Source: Heliocidaris erythrogramma
Lineage: Eukaryota; Echinodermata; Echinoidea; Camarodonta; Echinometridae
Direction: 5' to 3'
Assembly: GCA_025617745.1 (NCBI GenBank)
Contig: CM046853.1
Span: 48,972,934 to 49,036,933, forward strand
DNA: 64,000 nucleotides
In this document: positions 24,901-33,767 of the stretch, piece by piece
Numbering within the stretch: the stretch's first letter is position 1
Layout of the letters: each line of letters begins with the position of its first letter
Notes under the pieces: generated by a model
What the model was told of the DNA's origin: nothing
What the model saw: only the letters and a program-made list of their open reading frames with translations
Database searches by the model: none
Position numbers and translations under genes: made by a program

Positions 24901-26808
24901 TAGCATTATGAAATTCATTTCTCACTGTTCTCTCCTTATGGCGGCTGGATGACACCTGCTGAAAAACGTTGCAGATAATGGTGGTCTGAAGCCAGCTTAC
25001 CAGTCAGTACCCTGTGTTACATATTACTTTCTTCAGCAAATATTTGGGAAGCTTTCTATTTTTTGCTTTAATACTGGTCTTCTAAATTATTTTTCCTGTG
25101 TAATATTATGATGTAGACTTTCACTTATCTCTTCTTATCGCAGCTGGATGGGGTGTTTACACTTGCTGAAAACATTGCAGATAATGGTGGTTTGAAGCTT
25201 GCCTACCAGGCCTATCAACAGTGGCGTGAGACAAACAATGACACCATGGGTTTACTGAGTGCTCTAGGTCTGTCTCAAGATCAACTCTTCTTCTTAGGTT
25301 TCAGCCAAGTCTGGTGTACTTATGCAACACCTCAGAGTGTAGAGATGTCCATCCTCACAGACACTCATACAGCTGAGAAGTTCAGGTAAGAATTCTGGAC
25401 CTCTAGACCATTATTGTCCTCCAGTCCTGCCTCAAGGCCTTATTTTAGTGGCCTTAATTGAGCTTTGCCTTGGCCTCGGACCGAGTCATGTGTACAAGAC
25501 CTCGGGAAGCTAATATGTTTTCACCCGACTTATTCTCAGATCTGCCGGCCTTGACTACATCATTGCTCTAGACACAGTAAGGCCTTGTTCACATTTGATA
25601 TTAGTTAAACTGCGTTTGAATAAAGACTGTGGTAAAATAAGATGTCATAAATGTAGTGCATTTCACATTGCTGTATCTTTAAACACACAGATGATTGAGG
25701 ATGCATAGGGACCATTATTGTGCAAACCTATCTTTTTCTCACCAATATTTGCCATTTATTTGCACGTACAATCAGTGGTGTAACTAGACCTTGGCTTCAG
25801 GTGGGGCAAATACATCTGAGCCAGTGGTGATCCAAAAAATCTTTGTTTTTAAAATCGCTTTTCAGGCCCTAATTTGTGTCAGAAGGGTTCAGGGGGGGGG
25901 GGGGTTAGGTTATCATACTTTCACCCATCTGTTCATGATCTGCAAATTAAGCATTTGATTAAATTTCAGTTTTTGTATCCATTATAGTGTTATTAGCAAC
26001 AGCACAATGAGTCATGGATCTTAGTGAGCAAGTGAAGCGAGCAAGCAAATTATTTTGCCTCATTGCGTTTCGGTTTAAAGTGTTTGGACAGCTTTTTACT
26101 TTATAATTCATGAATAAACTGTTGATTTGATTTATGTATTTGAAGTTAATTCAGATTTTGTTTCAACGATTAATATAACAGAGGTGTTCAAATTCACTTT
26201 GTTTAGCTTTGCAAATGCCCCAAAAAGAGCTCTGCTTACCTTTTTGACTGTTGACTTCAAAATGTGTACTTAACAATACTGTTACGCTAGGTCATGTGAG
26301 AAAGTTTTTTCAAAATGATTCATGATGATTGACAGAGTCAGTTATTTTCTTTTTTTTTATGGTTGAAAATCTGTAAGGGGCCCCTTGCCCCCCCCCCCCT
26401 TGGATATGCTAGTGCGTATATTGGTTCTTGTTTTTCTGAAGTGGTTGTTTGAGCCTTCATATATTACATGGGAATAATCTTCGCATTACGTGTACCTACT
26501 AATTTTCAGGAAGTAAAAACTAGCCAGTTTTAGAACATCTTTGTATAGGATTTGTCACCCCCCCCCCCAAGCAGGGAGGCAGTTAAAAAATATAACTGAG
26601 ATGGCAGCAAAATACTTCAGTATATAAAAATTCTTCATATATTATACACAGCTGTTTATTTCATCTATAGATGAAAATTGATTTTCATATTGCTCCTTTA
26701 TTCTTCAGGGTTAATGGTGCTGTATCAAACATGCCAGAGTTTGCTGATGTCTTCAACTGTACCTCGGGGACCCCAATGAACTCGGCAAAGAAATGCGAAG
26801 TTTGGTGA
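7400..26808 (+). CDS. M13 zinc metalloendopeptidase, endothelin-converting enzyme-like (16 exons)
   Basis: A type II membrane ectopeptidase that would cleave extracellular peptides. Exons: 7400-7538, 8272-8405, 9224-9403, 10500-10628, 11822-12004, 12891-12947, 13705-13869, 15214-15300, 16837-16961, 18295-18517, 20688-20864, 21375-21478, 22572-22682, 24272-24464, 25144-25385, 26709-26808. All junctions keep phase and total 783 codons, close to ECE/neprilysin length. A short cytosolic tail precedes one membrane helix (about 64-85). The N-terminal M13 domain starts with the [13 protein letters not shown] block. NAYYS (577-581), HELTH (618-622, catalytic Glu and two zinc His), AENIAD (zinc Glu678; usually GENIAD) and the C-terminal CEVW are present. 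NAYYS, the REFDMDGNL stretch and CEVW (neprilysin has CRVW) point to ECE rather than neprilysin. An in-frame stop at 7361 lies upstream. The ATG at 7400 is the first in frame, but the ATG at 7460 has a better context (A at -3) and could be the true start (762 aa). Orthology within M13 is inferred. Confidence 0.94.
8272..8405 (+). CDS. M13 gene exon 2: signal-anchor membrane helix
   Basis: The exon encodes a basic stretch (KEKKQDR) and then a hydrophobic helix of about 22 residues ([20 protein letters not shown]). Positive charges before the helix and the absence of a cleavage site fit a type II signal anchor, with the catalytic domain outside the cell. Acceptor AG at 8270-8271 and donor GTAAGT at 8406 match the phases of the neighbouring exons. 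Confidence 0.93.
10195..10445. repeat. Interspersed repeat B, copy 1 (intron 3)
   Basis: Marked by GAGAATAAGCTTTAAAATCC, TTAAATTGGCAAC, ACCATGTAGCACTAAAAG and TATTATTGTTGCCAATTTG. The same string of motifs occurs at 14.38-14.71 kb and at 39.26-40.29 kb, where a 662-bp element splits it. Confidence 0.8.
11496..11782. mobile_element. TTAA-flanked nonautonomous element C, copy 1 (intron 4)
   Basis: About 287 bp, flanked on both sides by TTAA. A second copy at 60767-61069 has TTAA flanks and AAAGGGATAC/GTATCCTTTT ends. The body is CpG-rich (GGACTGCACGAA, GGTGCCCTCTCGCGG). TTAA duplication is typical of piggyBac-type elements; the assignment rests on that alone. A 60-80 codon open frame occurs in both copies, but many differences change the amino acid, so it is not called as a gene. 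The element ends 40 bp before the exon 5 start. Confidence 0.75.
12545..12722. mobile_element. Foldback element (intron 5)
   Basis: The arms TGGTGGAAATTTCACTCCC and its near reverse complement GGGAGTGATAATTTCCACCA, extended by GTGGTGTTCATACTGGCCCTTC/GAAGGGCC..., form a hairpin about 175 bp long. No coding content. Confidence 0.75.
12982..13350 (+). repeat. tRNA-derived SINE split by a hairpin MITE (intron 6)
   Basis: The head has TGTGGTCTAGTGGATAAG (box A) and GGGTTCAAATCCCTG (box B). The body runs to GGTACCAGG at about 13129 and resumes after the insertion with GTAGGAATAAAATCCTT. The break is within about two bases of the break in the 6.85-kb copy. Confidence 0.8.
13128..13279. mobile_element. 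Hairpin MITE D inside the SINE
   Basis: An inverted-repeat element running from GGGTGTTTCATAAAGCTG to CAGCTTTATGAACCCC, with inner arms TAAATTTACGCATGACTTTA/TAAAATCATGCATAACTTTA. It differs in sequence from MITE family A. Confidence 0.8.
13584..13640 (+). pseudogene. Candidate alternative or dead exon of the M13 gene
   Basis: After a good acceptor (TGTGTATGGCAG) an open frame in phase 0 encodes [18 protein letters not shown] and then a stop. The pattern resembles the region right after the LYSDNDT end of exon 6, which exon 7 (13705, [10 protein letters not shown]...) already supplies. No usable donor follows, so inclusion would truncate the protein. It may be a decayed mutually exclusive exon or an alternative terminal exon. 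A chance resemblance is not excluded. Confidence 0.3.
14325..14720. repeat. Interspersed repeat B, copy 2, uninterrupted (intron 7)
   Basis: It contains ATACCAGATGCATGAG, GCATGACCATATTGCGTTTG and the downstream motifs listed for copy 1. The string GACCATATTGCG is intact here and is the empty-site reference for the 662-bp insertion at 39.38 kb. Confidence 0.85.
15321..15467. mobile_element. Inverted-repeat MITE E (intron 8)
   Basis: Ends CCTGGGTGCCATTGCATAAA and TTTATGCAACGGCACCCTGG are reverse complements with few mismatches. The inner arms share TATTATAGTAACTTT/AAAGTTACTATAATA-type sequence. It starts 20 bp after the exon 8 donor. Confidence 0.85.
15565..15980. mobile_element. TIR element F, about 415 bp (intron 8)
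   Basis: The terminal inverted repeats AGCCTTTTGACAAGG..CTCGTGACTTGGCTAT and ATAGCCAAGTCACGA..CCTTGTCAAAAGGCT are about 32 bp each. The interior is CpG-rich without a credible transposase frame, so it is a nonautonomous DNA element. Confidence 0.8.
16064..16181. mobile_element. MITE family G, diverged copy (intron 8)
   Basis: Inverted ends GGGCCCCATTTCTATGACAAA and TTTTATGAATCGGGGGCCC, with the internal AGCCAATCAGATTCAAGGATT block shared with MITE families A and G. Related copies: 16974, 23216, 46521 and 59382. Confidence 0.7.
16974..17105. mobile_element. MITE family A/G hybrid copy (intron 9)
   Basis: The left end, TTTCATAAAACTTGTCC, is family G-like. The right end, AATTGATGAAACGCCCC, is family A-like. 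The centre is TGCATCTGATTGGCTGAGAGC. It starts 12 bp after the exon 9 donor. Confidence 0.65.
17875..18110 (+). repeat. tRNA-derived SINE, diverged (intron 9)
   Basis: Box B-like GGGTTCGATTCCGAGG is followed by the SINE body (CATAGCAAGGCATTTTATCT, CTCTCCACCCAGG, AAATGGGTGCC). No tRNA structure is preserved. Confidence 0.65.
18639..18775. mobile_element. Foldback element (intron 10)
   Basis: The arms ATTGACTGGCT..GGATATC and GATATCC..AGCCAGTCAAT enclose a CpG-containing core with repeated ATTGCCC. Non-coding. Confidence 0.65.
19218..19879. mobile_element. Tc1/mariner-type 662-bp nonautonomous element H, copy 1 (intron 10)
   Basis: The ends TGTGACCAGGCACCACAAAA and TTTTGTGGTGCCTGGTCACA are perfect inverted repeats and continue into GG/CC. 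The element is flanked by TA on each side (19216-19217 and 19880-19881), the target duplication of Tc1/mariner transposases. No transposase frame. A diverged copy of the same length sits at 39383-40044. Confidence 0.85.
21968..21998 (+). repeat. G homopolymer of 31
   Basis: An unbroken G run in intron 12, ending in GGGAGGG. Length estimates for such tracts are error-prone. Confidence 0.95.
22907..23072. mobile_element. Inverted-repeat MITE I, copy 1 (intron 13)
   Basis: Ends ATGGGGTGTTGCAAGAAA and TTTCTTGCAACACCCCAT are perfect inverted repeats. The interior has TTGCAACAATGATTTTGATT and GGTCAGTACCGATCAG. A copy in the opposite orientation lies at 31849-32026, and a fragment at 60690-60768. 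Confidence 0.9.
23216..23360. mobile_element. MITE family G copy (intron 13)
   Basis: Ends GGGTCCTGTTTCTTTAAACT and AAGTTTTATGAAACAGGGCCC are inverted repeats, with the CTCTCAGCC..GATGCAAGGGTTTCAGTAGC core. Confidence 0.8.
24272..24464 (+). CDS. M13 gene exon 14: HEXXH catalytic exon
   Basis: Encodes [20 protein letters not shown]. The HELTH codons are 24309-24323, the two histidines bind zinc and the Glu is the general base. The third zinc ligand is the Glu of AENIAD in the next exon. Acceptor AG at 24270-24271 completes a Met codon split across the intron. Confidence 0.96.
24931..25010 (+). pseudogene. Decayed partial duplicate of M13 exon 15
   Basis: GCTGGATGACACCTGCTGAAA, GTTGCAGATAATGGTGGTCT and GAAGCCAGCTTACCAG match the start of exon 15 (25144 on) with small gaps. 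The acceptor dinucleotide is changed (GGCG instead of CGCAG) and the frame is shifted by deletions. Similarity continues upstream into the intron (GTAGCTTTCC..TTTTGCTTA versus GAAGCTTTCT..TTTTGCTTTA), so a segment of about 195 bp was duplicated in tandem and the left copy died. Confidence 0.85.
25144..25385 (+). CDS. M13 gene exon 15: third zinc ligand and substrate-side helix
   Basis: Encodes [18 protein letters not shown] and then [11 protein letters not shown], both hallmarks of the M13 C-terminal domain. The Glu in AENIAD is the third zinc ligand and the Asp supports an active-site histidine. The usual Gly before the Glu is Ala here. Confidence 0.96.
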
Positions 26809-27140
26809 ATGACAACATGCTGAAAGTATTCCAACCATAACTTGAAGCCACAGAGAGGTTAAGTGCAGCAAACTTCAGCTGGGATACTTCATGATTTTGT
26901 GTGGTAGACTTGCAATTTTTTGCACTAAGTTTGCATTTTATTTAAAAACACTCAAATAATAACATGCAACATCATTATAGAACTTGAGGACACTGACAAC
27001 GACTGTTTGCTTAGTGCATTGAATTGAATTGATCTAGCTGAGTTGTTTATTATCTAATGAAAAATATTGCCATGTTCACATGTATGACTTCAACGCTTTT
27101 GATCCACGAAGTTTATAAACCAGTATTAAATACAAATACA
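26809..27140 (+). other. 3' untranslated region of the M13 gene with ATTAAA signal
   Basis: After the TGA at 26806-26808 the sequence is AT-rich with no frame. A variant poly(A) signal ATTAAA lies at 27125-27130. The true 3' end was not determined and could be further downstream. Confidence 0.4.
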
Positions 27141-27239
27141 ATTTTCGTAATACAAGTTTTCAACCACAGTGCCTCATTTTTTATTGTTCATCCTAATACA
27201 AACATTGTTCAATGATATCTTATTTCATAATTCTGAAAC

Positions 27240-28080
27240 CCTTATTATGACTTTACCCACAGAAGGTGGTGCCAGAGGCATTATGTTTTGGGGTTGTCCG
27301 TCCGTCCATCTGTCCTGCTTTCTCGTAAATGCAATATGTCAAGAACCATTTGAGGTATGAACTTCAAACTTGGTACTAATATGTATCACCATAGGAAGAC
27401 GATCTGCTTAGATTTTGGGGTATGTTGATTAAAGGTCATAGAGGTCAATTCTGAAATTGCAGGTTTTAGCCTTGTTACCACAATATCTCAAGAACCAATT
27501 GAGGTATAAACTGCAAACTTAGTATCACCGTAGGAAGACCATCTCATTAGATTCTGGGTAATGTAGGTCAAAGTTCACTGAGGTCAGTACTGAAATTTCA
27601 GGTTTTAGCCTCATTAACACATCATTTGAGGTATGAACTTCAAACTGGGTGCTAGTATGCGCTTGTAGTAAGACAAACTGATAAGATTTTTCTTAAGTAC
27701 GTAGGTCACCGAGGTCATTTCCCATGGCGTTTCAGGTGTTTAGCCTCCTTATTTCAATATCTCTTGAACGATTGGAGCCTTTAAATTCAAAACTTGGCAC
27801 TAAGTAGTATGCATCACCATATCGAGATGAACTGATTAGATTTTTCTTTACGTATGTTAAAGGTGAAAATTCACAGAGGTCAATATGCATGAAAGTAAAG
27901 ATTTGGTACTTTGTTATCACCATATCTCAATTATTCTGTATTGCATGCCTAGGAGGAGATAAAGTGACTTTTGGTTTGTTTAATTTGTCAAAGGTCAGTG
28001 AAAATGTAATTATAGTTTTCTTATTCTGGTACTTCAAGAACAATTTGAGTCATGAACTTAACTGAATTTAGGTGGAGGCA
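27240..28080 (+). repeat. Degenerate internally repeated element (GGTTGTCCGTCCGTCC type)
   Basis: GGTGCCAGAGGCATTATGTTTTGGGGTTGTCCGTCC opens at least four diverged units of about 120 bp containing TCAAGAACC..TTTGAGGTATGAACT and GTCA..GAGGTCA. A related start (GGTGCTGGAGGCATCATATA) is in MCM6 intron 10 near 43724. Similar strings are common in marine invertebrate genomes, as recalled and not checked here. Non-coding. Confidence 0.7.
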
Positions 28081-28081
28081 T

Positions 28082-29199
28082 AGACCCCGTTAACACAGAG
28101 ACTGAAGTCGACTTTAGTCGAATTTGAACTCGAGTTCATTTGTGTGTAAACAGGGTAGTCGCAATTAGAACTCGAGTTCAAAACTCGAATTCGAATGACG
28201 ACCCAGAGCAACATTTATCGAATTCAAACTCGACTTTTATCGAATTTAAATTCGCTATTTGCTGTGTGAACGGACACGTAATTGAAAGTCGACTAGCAAA
28301 TATCCAGCCAGTGACCCTGTCATACGTCACTTCCGGTATTGCTAAGCAACGCGTCAGTAAATATAAAGCGTCATCCAATACAAGTGAACCACAACGCACG
28401 AAAGATCCTACAAAACCCGCCGAAGTCACCAGGACAATTCAGACAATACATCCAAATCAATAGAAAAAGCTGGCTATTTGAGCAATTTAGCTACAAGCAA
28501 ATCTTTAAAATAAAATTTTATCCATTACGGCAGGTTTGTGGGAGCGGGTCACATATCGATTCTGACCCATGTACAAAACGGTAAATGTGTGAAAAACTGA
28601 CATGGAGGCTTAACAGAGTTGTCAAGTTTATAGGTTTATTCTGGCAAAGATATTGGAAAATTACACTATGAATGAAGCATTGCGTTGCATAGCTCAAACT
28701 ATTTTAATGTTAAACAATATTTAACCAGTAAATCACTGAAGTATCTTGTAAATTCTACCTTTTGCAGTCTTTCGCCCCCCCCCCAAAAAAAAAGAAGCGG
28801 CTGGATTGAAGAAAAAAATCTTCCCGCCATCTTCTTAAACGGTCTGCTCGACGAGCAGATCCGACACGTTGCTGTCGCATATAATTATTGATCAGGATAT
28901 TCCTATTCCGATGTAAAATCATACGAAACCAGATCAAAATGACTGCGCTTACAATACTCGCTACCGCCATTTTGAACTCACTCGCGGGGTTTTCACAAAT
29001 TTAACCCGGAAGTTGATAATCACGATATTCCCACCAAGCGAGGGCGTAATCAAGTCGAATTCACTTTCCTTCTGAATTCGAGTTCGTCCAACGCTTGGTG
29101 TAAACAGCCCACCGAAAAATAATTTATGCTAATCCAAGGTCGCAATTGAATTCGCTGTCGAATTTGAACTCGAGTTCACTCTGTGTAAACGTGGTCTTA
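28082..29199. mobile_element. TIR element J, about 1.1 kb
   Basis: Ends AGACCCCGTTAACACAGAG and CTCTGTGTAAACGTGGTCTT are imperfect inverted repeats. Sub-terminal zones on both sides are crowded with GAATTTGAACTCGAGTTCA-like palindromes. The interior has short frames but no transposase motif. Likely a nonautonomous DNA transposon. Confidence 0.7.
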
Positions 29200-29289
29200 G
29201 AGAAAGGAAAGCTTTTCTCTGGCCAAAATATATTCAATGCAATATCAAGTTTGTGCGTATTACACAAATGATGAAGATGCAATCCTCGA

Positions 29290-29330
29290 ACCTTAAACTT
29301 GACCTTGACCTTGACCTTGACCTTTACTAA
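29290..29330 (-). repeat. Four tandem TTGACC hexamers
   Basis: The plus strand reads (TTGACC)x4. On the minus strand this is repeated AGGTCA half-sites spaced head to tail with no spacer. It may be chance slippage. Confidence 0.8.
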
Positions 29331-29745
29331 ATAATCCCTGAAGCAGCTATTTCCAAGCTAAACTGGGATGGTATGTGCTGTGACAGCAGGTGATAGTGCA
29401 GACAACAATACTTAAACATAATGGTTACATCCTTTAAAGCTGATATTTCTTTTTTTTAAACCCCTTCCATGCCACCAGATCTTTTAGCAATTGTCAAAAA
29501 TTAATTTTCGAGAGTTGAATATCAACTTTCTATGAGTTTTTTCCTGAGCAACTAGGCAAAGATTTATTGCTTAGGAGTAAAAAATTATATTGGAGGCACA
29601 GTTTTCTGAATGAGGAAGAATTTTCAAGCCATTCTGAGCCTAAACAAAATGTTCAACACTCACATTTTTGGGCGGGATTTGCCGCCCACGGCATGGTAGG
29701 GGTTAAAGTACTTATGTAATTGTTATGTAATTCATAATTTATATA

Positions 29746-30495
29746 CAGTGCGTATAAAAAAAAGTATACTCAACTTTAGTAGCTTTGTTTAAATTTCTTA
29801 ATCCTATGTGACCTTGAAATTCATTTCATGGTAAAGAATAACTAATATTCTGTCCAATGATACCTTATTTACAACTATGCTGTCACGGATGACTGAGTAC
29901 CAGGGTTTTCAAAAGGAGCCGTCAAAATCCCCTTGTTCCAAGTTTTGGCTGATGCAACAAAATGTTGATCAAAACCTCATGCCTGTGTTACTTTAGTCTA
30001 AAGTCCTTTTAAACATTAATTCTGATTTGTGCTGTAATATTTTGTGTTTAAAAGTCATTCATTGTGTTTCAGCTTTCATTGGACCGTAATTCAGCTCATG
30101 TAAGGCTAATATTGATTCAGTTTGCCCAGCTTGCAAACATCATGTCGTATGATATCATCTTGACACAAAATTTCCTCCAGATTTGTCAGTTGCATCATCT
30201 CACTTGCATAAAAAGGTATTATCTTGAATAGCACATGAAATCAGTGTTTAAATAACTTCAAAGAAAGTAAGAAAGAATACACAAATGTTGATGCCTACTT
30301 AAGTAATCGACAGTGGACTTTCATGATAATGATGGCATCCCGAATAATCTTTGTTCACTGTGTATGACTGATGTTTGAAGGGCTGATCTTAAACAAGGGA
30401 TACGGAGGAGCCAATTTTGAGTCATTAAGACAAGGAGAGTATCATAAATTTTGCATTAAAAAGTATTTTGGGTATACTTTTTTTTATAAGCACTG
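29746..30495. mobile_element. Tc1/mariner-type nonautonomous element K
   Basis: The left end CAGTGCGTATAAAAAAAAGT and right end ACTTTTTTTTATAAGCACTG are inverted repeats flanked by TA (29744-29745, 30496-30497), about 750 bp apart. The last 29 bp or so of the right end is repeated once more in tandem up to about 30525. No transposase frame was seen. Confidence 0.8.
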
Positions 30496-30783
30496 TATAG
30501 ATATTTTTTTTTATAAGCACTGTATAGATATTTTTAGATCTGTGATATCCGTTACAAGTAGTATGAATGAATAAATTTGTGTATCTAATGTAACAGAATT
30601 ATACAGTATTAATATGGTTTGCGAATCGTTGCTGTTTTGGGGTAGAACTTCAAGCTTTAACTTTCAATCATAGTTTTTTTCTTTTATCCTATGAAAATTT
30701 CATGAAAGTCATAACTGTTTGAAATATGATCTCTTTCCCCGATATTCACATTTTACCATCTTGTTGAAGCAGTACTATCACTG

Positions 30784-31028
30784 TGAACACTGACAAAGAG
30801 AGCGGACAAAATATACAGCTCCTCATTGTACCCTTCACAATTGCTCTAGTAAACAAAAGAACATCCCTTCATTGCTATTATGTAAAATAAGTAGAACAGC
30901 TGAATACGCATGTGACACCAGTTCTACATATTTTACATAATAGCAATGAAGGATGTTCTTTTGTGTACCAGAGCAATTGTGGAAGGTACAATGAGGAGCT
31001 GTATATTTTGTCCGCTTCTTTGTTCACC
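30784..31028. mobile_element. Long near-perfect hairpin element L, copy 1
   Basis: Arms of about 118 nt (GCGGACAAAATATACAGCTC ... TATTATGTAAAATAAGTAGA and the reverse complement) meet at about 30905. A more diverged copy at 35153-35340 shows that it is a mobile family. If transcribed it would form a long double-stranded RNA. Confidence 0.85.
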
Positions 31029-31848
31029 ATGTTCATAGTGTATGATATCAAAGTTTATGTATATTCTTTATTGAATCATGTATCAAAGTTTATATATACA
31101 GGTAGAAATGCTGTGCCTTTTGTGTATGACATTGCTGCATGATTTATGACAAATTGAATATTAGTTTGATAATCTTTATATGAGTGGTATTTAAGAGGTT
31201 TACATCTTACGACTGGTTGATAATTGCTTTATGTGTACCAGTAAACTGTAAATCTTTCGGTCTAAATGAAAGTGAGCATATCCTTGGTATATTTGATTAG
31301 ACTCACTGCACTGAAGTAAAATGTGTTTATTTGGTCGTGTTCAGTAACCATATGAATTGCAAAACTGAAGCCCTTGATTTTTGTGTGTGTGTGTTTTTTT
31401 TTCCCAGTACAATGTGTGTTTGCTTTTTATGGTCATTTCATTCGCTGAAAACATTTTAAACAAAAATCGATGAGTTACGAAAGAAAAGTTAGTATGTATA
31501 TCATACTCTTTCATGCTGTTGTATATATGTGTGTTTGTATATTACTAATTATTGGGTTGATAGAGTAAGTGAATTGCCATTCTTTTGGAGGTTTTCAAAC
31601 TAAGAACAGAAATCCATTTGTTACTAATATACATGTATTTACATATCATTTGATTCTATCTTTCAAGAAATGATATTCTTGAAAGAAGTAAGACTTCAGG
31701 ATTTCAAAAAAAAGCAAACAAACTGTGCTGAGTTGATAGAAGAGACAATATACCATCAAATACTATCAAGTAATATAATATCAGTGACATCATTGTTGAG
31801 AAAATTGTTTCCAGACACTTTATGTGTACATAGAAGGATATTTCACTT

Positions 31849-32026
31849 ATGGGGTGTTACAAGAAAGTTGCGATTGATTGCAAGTTGCAACTGATCGGTA
31901 CTGACCAATCAAAATCATTGTTGCAAGCGCATCTTCTTGAATGGGCCGACCCTGAACCATTTAGAACGGTTGTTCTAATTTGCTTTACAATTTGCAATTG
32001 ATTGCAACTTTCTTGCAACACTCCAT
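31849..32026. mobile_element. Inverted-repeat MITE I, copy 2
   Basis: Ends ATGGGGTGTTACAAGAAAGT and ACTTTCTTGCAACACTCCAT. The interior carries the copy 1 blocks in reverse-complement order (CTGATCGGTACTGACC). Confidence 0.85.
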
Positions 32027-32859
32027 GGTGCTTTGAAACCCTATTAGATTTATTTTAGAAATGGAGTGTCAAAGTGATTGGGTTAACAGATATATCAGTG
32101 TCTAGTTCTCAAAATATAGTACAATATAGAATATGCATTGTAAAAAAAAAAAGATGCAAAGTGCAAACCATTTTCTTGCCTGCAAAGCTGTCCCCTGTCT
32201 TCTGTATGAAAAAGAAATACAACTCACTTTCCATGATGTGAAAGTATCTGTTACTGATTGAAAATGACTATTTGTTTTATATGTTTGTTGTTGTTGATGT
32301 TTGTTTATTTTTTGCATTTCTTTCCCTCAGTTTAGTCTTTAATAAACAGGGACTTAAGATCTGTTATGCCAAAAATAAATAATGGATTTGTTTTGATGTG
32401 CATTTGTATATTTTTTAATTGGCAAGCATCTGTGACTATAAATTGTTATTCAACATTGTATCATCATGAAGATTTGAACAGTAATGACGCGCATCCGGTA
32501 TCAATTCATATTCATGTCTTCCAAATTTTCATAGTCTTTGTATTATAGTTGAATCATTATGAATAGAAACAAGCATTGTTTTCAAAAGAAAGGTTGTTTC
32601 ATCTCGAAAAGCAGAATTTCTATTTTCTAAAATAATGAGAAAGAAATAACTACAATTAATCTGTTTTGTAGTTTGATCTAGTCTTTGAAATGGTTTTATT
32701 GTTTAAGAAGTAGACTATTGCATGTATTGTATACTTAGTGAACGAGTTACACAAACAAGGTTTATATTCATTACTTCAATCTATGAATGATTTTTATGCA
32801 TTGTAATTTGTATATACTGTATTGGATCTTTTTCGGTGCTGGGATTTGCAATGTAGGCC

Positions 32860-33202
32860 TATGCTCCAGTTTAAAAAAAATCATTTAAAATGTGTTTTGT
32901 GATGTGTATGTATTTACTTTGTATTTAGATTGTTTGCCAGCATACAACCCATATGCATATTTAAATGAATTTAAAAGAAAAAATTCTTTTCCTTTTTTGT
33001 TGCTGGTATATATATGTTTTTGGAGGAGGCCTATGCTCTTGTTTAAGAAATCATTTCAAATGTGTTGCGTGATGCGTATATATTTACTTTGTATCATCCA
33101 GATTCTTTTGCCAGCATACAACTCATATGCATATTATATGAATTTACAAAATATAAGATTCTTTTCTTTTTTGTTGTTGCTTGTATATATATATTTTTGG
33201 AG
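32860..33202 (+). repeat. Two-unit tandem duplication, about 170 bp each
   Basis: Blocks GCCTATGCTC..TTTAA, ATTTACTTTGTAT, TTGCCAGCATACAAC and CATATGCATATT recur in the same order with an offset of about 169 bp. An AATAAA at 33206-33211 follows directly. Confidence 0.85.
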
Positions 33203-33767
33203 TTAAATAAAGGATGCAGGATGCCAAACAAAGTCTAATTGTATCTTGTCAAATTATTTTGAATTACCTATAATTCAGGATTTCAGGTTACATTCGTATA
33301 TATATCCTCCTATCTGTCCCTTATACACACTCAGTGGCATAGAGTTGGTCCAGTAATAGAGCTATTTACTAAGTGATTAAAATTTATGAATGTTTCTTTC
33401 TTGGGGACCTAGTAACGAGGTATTCCATTAACCTGTTATTAATGAATGAACTACAATACTTGGAATCCAGTTTGCATACATTACTTGTTGCTATGTCTGG
33501 CAAGCCTCTGGCAAGCTTTCAGGTTGTCAAGAACAACCTTTGTTTCAAAAGTATGCATAAAATTTGAATCACTTAGTAAACAGGTCTATTGAGAGGGCAA
33601 AATTGTTGGGGATGTACTACTTAGCGGTTGAACAAGGACATGGAGTATCAAGTAAGGGTGGGTGTGGAAAGAGCTGAAATAACCTTTTCACTTTCACTGT
33701 ACCTTTCCCATCTCACCCTCTCCCTCTTCTTTTTTTTTTCCTCTATTTTAATTGTTTCTCTCTTTTT

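Noticed and set aside
27240-28080. Extended coding 3' end of the M13 gene
   Set aside because: CEVW followed by a stop is the family's C-terminus; the downstream region is a dispersed repeat.
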